The position numbers and the translations under genes are program-made. Positions 1 through 4,987 of a stretch of 6,277 bases of DNA are shown piece after piece. Location of the stretch: assembly GCA_031253365.1 (NCBI GenBank), contig JAIRWE010000043.1, forward strand, positions 1 through 6,277. The letters are read 5' to 3'. The first letter of the stretch is position 1. Every line of letters starts with the position of its first letter. This DNA comes from Oscillospiraceae bacterium. Its GTDB lineage: Bacteria; Bacillota; Clostridia; Oscillospirales; Ruminococcaceae. The notes beneath the pieces were generated by a model. The model saw only the letters and a program-made list of their open reading frames with translations. It did no database searches and was not told the DNA's origin.

Positions 1-54
1 GTGCTTTTGAGCCTGTTCTTGTTCCCGCTCTTTGTCAAGCGTGTTTTCGATTAT
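1..54 (-). CDS. Possible 5' end of a minus-strand gene with a non-standard start codon
   Basis: Downstream of the consensus promoter and the GGGAGG site at 68-63, one minus-strand frame stays open to the window edge and reads IIENTLDKEREQEQAQKH, a charged, helix-like sequence plausible for a real protein. The frame contains no ATG, GTG or TTG. The codon at the ideal distance (8 bases after GGGAGG) is ATA at 54-52. Either the gene uses a rare ATA/ATC start, or an original ATG has mutated to ATA, or the true start lies left of the window. A TTG in another frame (38-36) has no ribosome site. The product is unrecognised. The call rests on promoter and spacing, not on homology. Confidence 0.25.
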   Translation of the reverse strand, partial: MIENTLDKEREQEQAQKH

Positions 55-73
55 TTTAACCGCCTCCCGCCTT

Positions 74-110
74 TGAACACATTATACCCCGTACCGCCGC
101 CGTTTGTCAA
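74..110 (-). promoter_or_regulatory. Consensus sigma-A promoter firing leftwards out of the window
   Basis: Read on the minus strand, TTGACA (110-105) is followed after 18 bases by TATAAT (86-81). Both hexamers match the housekeeping consensus exactly; only the spacing is one base over the optimum. The start of transcription would be near position 74, and GGGAGG, a strong ribosome-binding site, follows at 68-63. This implies a minus-strand gene beginning within the first 60 bases and leaving the window to the left. Confidence 0.7.
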
Positions 111-137
111 GAGTTTTGCCGATATATCTGTCTTTTT

Positions 138-160
138 CCCGCGCCTCGCGGCGCGTCGGG
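138..160. repeat. Short GC-rich palindromic repeat, copy 1
   Basis: A T-run and CC are followed by CGCGCC, a four-base loop (TCGC), GGCGCG, then TCGGG. The arms form a perfect 6-bp GC stem, and GG of the tail can pair with the leading CC after a two-base bulge. The same arms and TCGGG tail recur at 431-453 and 3393-3415; only the loop differs. The T-run precedes the hairpin rather than following it, so it is not an ordinary terminator in either orientation. Confidence 0.6.
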
Positions 161-395
161 AGGAAAACTTAAAGGATATGTGAAACGCATAAGTGTATTT
201 TAGTGGCGACTGCGCCATAATTTGCGAGGACTTCAGCGGCGTTTGAAACAACAGCGCAGAATACGAAAACATTATTATTCGCAAACTTGCACAAAAATAA
301 ATGAGAATTTTTGGTTGAAACGACTAATTGACTTGCGCAAACATTATTTAAGGATAAATTTGCGACAAAGCATTTAACAGGACGTATATCGAACT

Positions 396-431
396 AAGAC
401 CCCCGTATTCATACCGCGGGCCTTATTTTTT
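396..431 (+). terminator. Terminator-like hairpin without an upstream gene
   Basis: AAG (396-398) pairs with CTT (422-424), CCC (401-403) with GGG (418-420), and CGTA with TACCG through single-base bulges around a small loop. A T-rich run (TTATTTTTT) follows. The stem is imperfect. No plus-strand gene precedes it in the window, so it would end either a small RNA or a transcript not recognised here. Copy 2 of the palindromic repeat begins on its T-tract. Confidence 0.4.
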
Positions 432-453
432 CCGCGCCGTGCGGCGCGTCGGG
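431..453. repeat. Short GC-rich palindromic repeat, copy 2
   Basis: Same CGCGCC/GGCGCG arms and TCGGG tail as the copies at 138-160 and 3393-3415, here with loop GTGC. It abuts the T-tract of the terminator-like hairpin at 396-431. Confidence 0.6.
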
Positions 454-463
454 TGACGGTATC

Positions 464-510
464 GGTTAAACCGAAAAGCTGAACAAGTCGGTTTCGCTTG
501 ACGTTTAACC
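464..510 (+). promoter_or_regulatory. Overlapping inverted repeats in the leader of the first gene
   Basis: GGTTAAAC (464-471) is complementary to GTTTAACC (503-510), and AAACCGA (468-474) is complementary to TCGGTTT (488-494). The two pairings share bases 468-471 and so exclude one another as full stems. CGGTTAAACCG (463-473) is also a palindrome by itself. The set ends about 12 bases before the AAGGATG ribosome site (522-528) of the gene starting at 538. An operator or a two-state RNA leader is possible, but nothing shows which, and I found no clear promoter for this gene. Confidence 0.3.
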
Positions 511-537
511 CAAAAACACATAAGGATGACCTAAACA

Positions 538-1152
538 ATGAAAATCGACGACATTAACGATAAATCAAAACCCGAATATAATTACGCGAAAGCGGGGAAA
601 GGCAAACGCAGGGGAAAAACCGTACTGCCCGCTAAAATCTGCGATAAGCTGTACGCGGAATTTTCGGAGCTGGCGGGGAGGAAAATACCAAACCCCGCGA
701 TTGAACTTTACGAGAACTTGACCGCGGCTCAAATGTGTATCGTCCATACGCCCGAAGGTCAGAAGCCGAAATCGAACCGCCCCGAGGTGCAGGCGATATT
801 AGACGCGGACGACGACGAAAGGCTTCGGCTTCTTGAAGAGTGCAAGCGTCAAGCGGTGCTATTCGGGGGGAAGCCCGAAGCCGATTCGATTTCCCTGTAC
901 TGCAAATTCACAGGCTTTAAACCCGCAGAGAAAAATTCTTTCCTTAACGGGCTCGGGGACGGGATTTTTGAGGAATTGGAGTATCTGAAAGGCAAATCAA
1001 TCCCAAACCCCGCCAATATATTCAAAACGGCGAACGAGGAAGCGGCGAAGGTTATAGACGAGGTTGATAAACGCAACAAATCCGGAAATCCGGACGAACC
1101 CAAAGAAACGCCCAAAAGCACCACCGACATTCCCGCACCACGCCTTTTGTGA
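538..1152 (+). CDS. Unrecognised 204-residue cytoplasmic protein with duplicated IPNPA motif
   Basis: The ATG at 538 is preceded by AAGGATG (522-528) at normal spacing, and the frame runs uninterrupted to a TGA. I do not recognise the family. There is no signal peptide or membrane segment. The first 30 residues are Lys/Arg-rich (KGKRRGK at 21-27) and the last 30 are Pro/Lys/Ser-rich and probably disordered. Two helix-like segments share the pattern F-x-E-L-x(2-4)-GK/R-x-IPNPA, with IPNPA at residues 50-54 and 155-159, suggesting an internal duplication about 105 residues apart. The middle (88-106) is acidic and probably helical. The basic start might bind nucleic acid, but that is a guess. 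Transcription of the following gene starts from its own promoter. Confidence 0.75.
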   Translation: MKIDDINDKSKPEYNYAKAGKGKRRGKTVLPAKICDKLYAEFSELAGRKIPNPAIELYENLTAAQMCIVHTPEGQKPKSNRPEVQAILDADDDERLRLLEECKRQAVLFGGKPEADSISLYCKFTGFKPAEKNSFLNGLGDGIFEELEYLKGKSIPNPANIFKTANEEAAKVIDEVDKRNKSGNPDEPKETPKSTTDIPAPRLL

Positions 1153-1160
1153 AATATAAA

Positions 1161-1175
1161 CAAAAAAAAAAAAAA
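1161..1175. repeat. A15 homopolymer tract
   Basis: Fifteen consecutive A's lie just after the 538-1152 gene and about 50 bases upstream of the extended -10 element at 1222-1230. They could act as an upstream A-tract for that promoter or vary in length by slippage. No function is demonstrated. Confidence 0.6.
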
Positions 1176-1221
1176 ACGCCTATTTATATGTATTATACGA
1201 ATAGAAATTCCCGCGAAAAAA

Positions 1222-1230
1222 TGTTATAAT
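1222..1230 (+). promoter_or_regulatory. Extended -10 promoter of the secreted-protein locus
   Basis: TGTTATAAT is a perfect extended -10 element (TGN followed by TATAAT), ending 35 bases before the ATG at 1266. No good -35 box lies at the right distance, which fits the extended -10 class. The region upstream is very AT-rich and includes the A15 tract. GGCAGG around 1250-1255 is the probable ribosome site. No separate promoter is obvious before the intact paralogue at 2122, so this one may now serve it. Confidence 0.65.
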
Positions 1231-1265
1231 GTGCGAAAGTTTTACGAAAGGCAGGCAACGCATTT

Positions 1266-1931
1266 ATGAAAAAGAAATTGTTAAGCGCAGTTTTGGCGGT
1301 GATTATCGCGCTCACCGCAATTCCCGGGATTACGGCGGGGGCGGCGACGAAAAAGATTTCGTCCCTTTCGGTGGCAAAAATTTCGAACCAAGTGTATAGG
1401 GCGGGGGAAGCACTCAAACCGAGCGTCACGATTAAAGACGGAAGCAAGACCCTCAAATAGGGGACGTACTATACGCTTTCTTACAGCAAGAACAAAAAAA
1501 TCGGCAAGGCATCGGTGAAAATCAAGGGGAAGGGCAATTATTCGGGGACTAAGACCGTATCGTTCAAAATCGTACCCAAAAAAGTGGGGTCTTTATCCGT
1601 TTCAGAGAGCAAGGGGGTAATCAGTATTGCGTGGGGGGCAGTTGGCGGTGCGATTACGGGGTACGAGATCTATTATAAAAGTAGCGAAGACGGCGAATAT
1701 AAACTGCTCAAGACCACGGGCGCGTCCAACATGTCGTTCACCACGAACGCTCTGGACTCCGGAACGACGTACTATTTCCGCATAAGGGCGTATAAAACCG
1801 TGGACGGCAAAAATTTTTACGGCGCGTACAAAGCAAAGAAATCATCTACAAATTCGAAAACTTCGGGGGCTAAAAAAACTATTCAAGTTTTTAAACCTGG
1901 TCGAGGCTTCGTCGAAGTTGAAGTTGAGTGA
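1266..1931 (+). pseudogene. Decayed secreted Ig-like/FN3 protein, interrupted by an amber codon
   Basis: A paralogue of the intact gene at 2122. A signal peptide (MKKKLLSAVLAVIIALTA..., likely cut near residue 26) is followed by an Ig-like module (about 28-107) and a fibronectin type III domain (about 108-200) with the typical GTTYYFRIRAYK strand. Codon 65 is TAG (1458-1460) where the intact copy has TCG (serine) in the same context, a single C-to-A change; the frame then continues with clear homology on both sides. TAG ends a real gene at 4169, so reassignment is unlikely. After the FN3 domain the homology to the intact copy stops, and the frame ends with KPGRGFVEVEVE at 1931. Without readthrough only a 64-residue secreted stub is made. 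Confidence 0.8.
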
Positions 1932-2125
1932 TGGGTCAAATAAGACTTCGGGAATCATCAAGCGTAAAAAAGGGGCAAACAATCAAGTCTGACAGAGGGG
2001 ACAGTGCAAAGATAGCAAAAATAAAAATCAACAACAAGGAAGCTAAGTGGTTTGGCACATCGGACGGGAGCGACACCAACGACTATGTCTTCCTGTTAAG
2101 ATCTAAAAAGGGAGAAATAATATGA
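1928..2125 (+). pseudogene. Remnant of a DUF6273-type domain, frameshifted and truncated
   Basis: This frame overlaps the end of the preceding broken frame. Residues from GDSAKIAK to NDYVFLLR align without gaps to residues 268-302 of the intact paralogue (SDKARIAK to DDYIFLLS), with about half of the 35 positions identical. The N-terminal part of the domain is missing or unrecognisable. Everything after FLLR, including WWLRSPG and the variable tail, is absent. Homology ends sharply after CTTCCTGTTAAG (2089-2100), and the next bases serve as ribosome site for the downstream gene. It is best read as the C-terminal debris of the gene starting at 1266, not as an independent gene. Confidence 0.75.
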
Positions 2126-3309
2126 AAAAGAAAATTATCGCCCTGTTCCTCGCGCTGTCATTTATGATGACTGTTTTTGCCGTTCCCATTTCCTCGGCGG
2201 CGACTAAAAAAATCTCGTCCCTTTCAATCTCGAAAATCTCCGACCAATCCTACACGGGGAAGGCGCTTAAACCGAGCGTCACGGTCAAGGACGGGAGCAA
2301 GACGCTTAAATCGGGGACGAACTACACGCTTTCGTACAGCAAGAACAAAAACATCGGCGAGGCGAAGGTGAAAATCACGGGGAAGGGCAATTATTCGGGA
2401 AGCAAGACCGTGACGTTCAAAATCGTTCCCAAAAAGGTGAAAATCTCGTCCATTTCGGAAAGCAAGCAAAAAATCACGCTAACATGGAGTAAAGTTTCGG
2501 GTTCGGTTACGGGGTACAAGGTCTATTATTCCGAAAGCAAGAATGGCGATTATACGCTGCTTAAAACCGTGAAAGGCACCGCCGCCACGTCGTTCACCAC
2601 GAAGGCTCTGAACTCTGGAACGACGTACTATTTCCGCGTAAGGGCGTACAAAACCGTGAGCGGCGCGGATTACAACGGCGCGAACTCGGCGGTTAAGTCG
2701 AAAAAGACTTCGGGAAAAGCGACAAGCGCGAAAAAAGGCGATATAATCGAATTCGGCGACTATTACTGGAAGGTGTTGGACGTAAAGGACGGCAAAGCCT
2801 TAATAATAACCAATAAAATAATAACATACGGGTGGTATAACGGAACGATAACGGAAGTAACATGGGAGAACTGCGACTTACGCGCTTATCTGAACGGCAG
2901 TTTTTATAACTCGTTCGACAAATCGGACAAGGCGCGGATAGCAAAGACAAAAGTAATAAACAAAAACAACCCTTGGTACGGCACGCCGGGCGGGAAAGCC
3001 ACCGACGACTATATCTTCCTGTTAAGCCTTGAAGAAGTCGTAAAATACTTCGGCGACAGCGGGAAGTTAAGCAACAGACCGGGTGATGCAGCTTGGATAA
3101 GCGACCAATACAGCGGGGAAAGGATTGCGTATACACCCGGCGGTTCAGCGGTCGGTTGGTGGCTTCGGTCGCCGGGCCTCTATGGTATCGCTGCCGCAAG
3201 CGTCGCAAACAACGGCGATGTCCTCGTCTTCGGCGGTCGTGTCGACGCCGAAGGCGACTATGACATCTTCTATAGCGGCGTTCGACCCGCGATGTGGATA
3301 AAACTGTAA
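2122..3309 (+). CDS. Secreted Ig-like/FN3/DUF6273-type protein with a hypervariable-looking C-terminus
   Basis: A 395-residue exported protein. The ATG at 2122 follows GGGAG (2110-2114) at good spacing and overlaps the stop of the upstream remnant (ATGA). Domains are: signal peptide 1-26 (basic MKKK, hydrophobic core, SSA before the likely cut); an Ig-like module about 30-105; a fibronectin type III domain about 107-197 (GYKVYY, GTTYYFRVRAYK); and a DUF6273-type domain about 204-395 opening with GDIIEFGDYYWKVLD and closing with WWLRSPG (346-352) and GVRPAMWIKL (386-395). No LPXTG anchor or membrane anchor follows, so it is probably released or held non-covalently. The last domain resembles C-type-lectin-fold display domains, and a binding role is inferred. 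Residues 353-387 show strong codon bias typical of retroelement-diversified regions. A strong terminator follows. Confidence 0.85.
   Translation: MKKKIIALFLALSFMMTVFAVPISSAATKKISSLSISKISDQSYTGKALKPSVTVKDGSKTLKSGTNYTLSYSKNKNIGEAKVKITGKGNYSGSKTVTFKIVPKKVKISSISESKQKITLTWSKVSGSVTGYKVYYSESKNGDYTLLKTVKGTAATSFTTKALNSGTTYYFRVRAYKTVSGADYNGANSAVKSKKTSGKATSAKKGDIIEFGDYYWKVLDVKDGKALIITNKIITYGWYNGTITEVTWENCDLRAYLNGSFYNSFDKSDKARIAKTKVINKNNPWYGTPGGKATDDYIFLLSLEEVVKYFGDSGKLSNRPGDAAWISDQYSGERIAYTPGGSAVGWWLRSPGLYGIAAASVANNGDVLVFGGRVDAEGDYDIFYSGVRPAMWIKL
3154..3300 (+). other. Candidate DGR-type variable region
   Basis: The stretch codes for residues 345-393 of the secreted protein. Fixed ends (GWWLRSPG and GVRPAMW) flank codons 353-387, of which 32 of 35 end in C or T; the exceptions are two GCA and one GAA. 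By hand count, 25 of the 50 preceding codons and 25 of the first 50 end this way. The otherwise Lys-rich protein has no Lys here. Except for one Glu, every residue is of the NNY-encoded set reachable from AAC/AAT by changing A's. This matches adenine-directed mutagenesis by a diversity-generating retroelement. The GC-rich GGCGTTCGACCCGCG end would suit an initiation site. No template copy or reverse transcriptase is in the window. Confidence 0.5.
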
Positions 3310-3342
3310 AGAGAAAGGCTTGAATTTGGTTTGCGATAAAGA

Positions 3343-3375
3343 GGCAGTCGCTAAAACAGCGGCTGTCTTTTTTTT
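3343..3375 (+). terminator. Rho-independent terminator of the secreted-protein locus
   Basis: GGCAGTCGCT (3343-3352) pairs with AGCGGCTGTC (3358-3367) over 10 bp, including two G-T pairs, around an AAAAC loop. It is followed by eight T's. It lies 34 bases after the stop of the secreted protein and separates it from the downstream operon. Confidence 0.9.
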
Positions 3376-3392
3376 GGCGTCGGGGGCTTTTT

Positions 3393-3415
3393 TCCGCGCC
3401 GTTCGGCGCGTCGGG
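3393..3415. repeat. Short GC-rich palindromic repeat, copy 3
   Basis: Same CGCGCC/GGCGCG arms and TCGGG tail as at 138-160 and 431-453, with loop GTTC and again a preceding T-run. It lies 18 bases beyond the terminator at 3343-3375. Confidence 0.6.
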
Positions 3416-3435
3416 GGGATAAAAAAAGAGAGAAA

Positions 3436-3476
3436 CGCGCCGAGTGTTTGTACTACTGTGAACGGCGCGATTTCAC
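3436..3476 (+). promoter_or_regulatory. Alternative hairpins in the leader of the metallophosphoesterase operon
   Basis: CGCGCCG (3436-3442) can pair with CGGCGCG (3463-3469) around a 20-base loop. GTGAA (3458-3462) can instead pair with TTCAC (3472-3476), looping out the right arm of the first stem, so the two are sterically exclusive. The structures end just before the GGAAAGGA ribosome site (3477-3484). The long-stem arms match those of the nearby palindromic repeat. A control role is speculative, and no clear promoter is seen in 3376-3488. Confidence 0.25.
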
Positions 3477-3488
3477 GGAAAGGATTTT

Positions 3489-4169
3489 ATGATTTACGTA
3501 ACGGGCGATACCCACATCCCGCATGATATTGCGAAGTTGCATCCGGAGCTTTTCCCTCAGCAAGAGCAAATGCGCAAGGACGATTACGTCATAATATGCG
3601 GGGATTTCGGCGGCGTTTGGAACGGCGGCGCGGAAGAAAAATTCTGGCTTAAATGGCTGAGCGAGAGGAATTTCACAACGCTTTTCGTTGACGGCAACCA
3701 CGAGAATTTCGCGCTGCTCGGCGCGTACCCGACGGAAGAATTTTGCGGCGGAAAGGTTCACCAAATAGCCGACGGCGTTTATCATTTAATGCGCGGTGAA
3801 ATATATGTTATCAACGATACAAAAATCTTCGTCATGGGCGGCGCGGCTTCACATGATATCCGGTACAGAATCGAGGGCAGGTCATGGTGGAGGGAGGAAA
3901 TGCCGTCCGATGCGGAGTATGAAAACGCCGTCATCAATTTGACGAAGCATAACCGCGCCGTCGATTACATCATAACCCACTGCTGCCCCGACAGCGTTCA
4001 AGACGGGATAAACCCGGCGTATACCCATGACAAACTGACGAACTTTCTTGAACGCGCCGTAAAAGCCGACTGTCAATACAAGAAATGGTTCTTCGCGCAT
4101 TACCACGAGGATATTGTCGTTGACGAAAAGCACATCTGCCTTTACCGCAGAATTATAAAGATAGTTTAG
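3489..4169 (+). CDS. Calcineurin-like metallophosphoesterase
   Basis: A 226-residue cytoplasmic enzyme of the two-metal phosphoesterase superfamily, which hydrolyses phosphomono- or diesters; the substrate cannot be told from the sequence. The metal-binding motifs appear in order: GDTH (D7, H9), GDFGG (D39), GNHE (N70, H71), ITHCCPD (H164) and AHYHED (H204, H206). The last motif has Ala where most members have Gly (GHxH). Spacing and length fit a minimal catalytic domain with no signal peptide or extra domain. The ATG at 3489 follows GGAAAGGA (3477-3484). It is the first gene of a plus-strand run with short gaps and ends in TAG, 23 bases before the preferred start of the next gene, suggesting one transcript. 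Confidence is high for the fold, low for the biological role. Confidence 0.9.
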   Translation: MIYVTGDTHIPHDIAKLHPELFPQQEQMRKDDYVIICGDFGGVWNGGAEEKFWLKWLSERNFTTLFVDGNHENFALLGAYPTEEFCGGKVHQIADGVYHLMRGEIYVINDTKIFVMGGAASHDIRYRIEGRSWWREEMPSDAEYENAVINLTKHNRAVDYIITHCCPDSVQDGINPAYTHDKLTNFLERAVKADCQYKKWFFAHYHEDIVVDEKHICLYRRIIKIV

Positions 4170-4192
4170 AAAACAGATTGGAGAACATTATT

Positions 4193-4963
4193 ATGTACTG
4201 CTTAAAAATGGGAAAGCATGTCAGAGGTTACGTGACGGCGGGGGAAGCGTGGACCGACCGCAACCTTCAGGTCAGAATCAACCGCCGCGTCACCCCGACG
4301 GAGTTCAAGGAACGGCTTGATTCGGGTGAAACGCTCAAATTCCACGCCATGTACGTGTATCTGAACGGCTTGCCCGCCGATGAGGACATTGACGCTTACC
4401 TCAAATCATACGATGAAAAATACCGCAATCTCCTGCTCGGTTTCGGCGGTCCGCCGAACGCTTATAAAGAAGCGAAATTGGGAAACTGTTTCACCGTTTC
4501 GCAGATTCGCGCCGCCCTGGACGAAGCCGACATTCCGCCGAACGATACCACCCGCGCCTTGTATTTGGCTAAGGCGCTCGGCGTCTCCGCCTCGCTACGC
4601 TTCCCCGAAGAATACGCCGAAACGCCGCGCTTTGAGGAAATCGCGCAAAAGTTAGCCGATATTAACGCGCGCATAGAATCAGCCGTCGGGCGAAACGTGA
4701 ACACCGACTGTGCGAAAACGTGGGAAATTATCAAAATGAACGATTTGGAAAATAACGAGAAAACAAACCCGTCACGCAAAATTATGCTCAGCCATAAATA
4801 TTTCATCATCGCCGCGTATCGCGGGATGTCGGGGTTATTGGAACTCGCGGACGAAGCCGACAAGTTCATCGACACGAGTACCGTGCTGTACACGGAGCGT
4901 GCCGGCGACGTTTTCAAACTAACAACCCGAAACAGCATTTATCATTTCAAAATTTCAAAATAA
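4193..4963 (+). CDS. Unrecognised 256-residue cytoplasmic protein
   Basis: I do not recognise this family. I chose the ATG at 4193, because GGAG at 4180-4183 sits nine bases before it; a TTG at 4178 in the same frame overlaps that ribosome site and would add only five residues. No signal peptide or membrane segment is visible. The first 90 residues look like a mixed alpha/beta domain (HVRGYVTAGEAW, FKERLDSGETLKFHAMYVYLNG). The middle (about 95-170) is helical with acidic patches, and the end (about 195-256) has a hydrophobic helix (HKYFIIAAYRGMSGLLELADEA) followed by beta-strand-like sequence. It lies between two phosphohydrolase genes in the same direction, 23 bases after one and 24 before the next, so it is likely co-expressed with them. 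Confidence 0.8.
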   Translation: MYCLKMGKHVRGYVTAGEAWTDRNLQVRINRRVTPTEFKERLDSGETLKFHAMYVYLNGLPADEDIDAYLKSYDEKYRNLLLGFGGPPNAYKEAKLGNCFTVSQIRAALDEADIPPNDTTRALYLAKALGVSASLRFPEEYAETPRFEEIAQKLADINARIESAVGRNVNTDCAKTWEIIKMNDLENNEKTNPSRKIMLSHKYFIIAAYRGMSGLLELADEADKFIDTSTVLYTERAGDVFKLTTRNSIYHFKISK

Positions 4964-4987
4964 CAAAAGAAAGGTTTTTAACGCAAC

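Larger units (their letters stand above)
1..537. other. Gene-poor region with a leftward promoter, hairpins and repeats
   Basis: I see no convincing plus-strand gene here. The open frames present on both strands run through a consensus minus-strand promoter and a palindromic repeat, and their translations look like nothing known. The content is a leftward promoter at 81-110, hairpin repeats at 138-160 and 431-453, a terminator-like hairpin at 396-431, and inverted repeats at 464-510 before the first gene. The stretch 184-395 is AT-richer. It shows only a 6-bp inverted repeat (CTGCGC at 210-215 with GCGCAG at 254-259) and a 10-base direct repeat AAACATTATT (267-276 and 339-348). I cannot assign either a role. 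Confidence 0.6.

Noticed and set aside
1..183. Plus-strand open frame of 60 codons starting with GTG at the window edge
   Set aside because: It runs antisense through a perfect minus-strand promoter, its ribosome site and a hairpin repeat, and the translation is a low-information Phe/Pro/Leu-rich sequence.
51..284. Minus-strand open frame of 77 codons
   Set aside because: It spans the hairpin repeat and the -35/-10 boxes, which lie inside its coding part; no ribosome site or recognisable product.
1458..1460. TAG as a recoded sense codon (pyrrolysine or suppressor tRNA)
   Set aside because: The paralogue has TCG in identical context, so one base change explains it; TAG terminates the metallophosphoesterase gene normally, and the rest of this copy is also decayed.
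2693..3208. Minus-strand open frame of 171 codons opposite the secreted protein
   Set aside because: It is the antisense of a clearly coding region with signal peptide and known domains; its Arg/Leu/Ser-rich translation is typical of a shadow frame.
138..3415. The three palindromic repeats as a CRISPR array or as terminators
   Set aside because: Only three copies, irregularly spaced by about 0.3 and 3 kb, so not a CRISPR array; the T-run is on the 5' side of each hairpin, so not terminators themselves.
3320..3526. Plus-strand open frame of 68 codons beginning with TTG
   Set aside because: It covers a strong terminator, a palindromic repeat and the ribosome site and start of the metallophosphoesterase; no ribosome site of its own.
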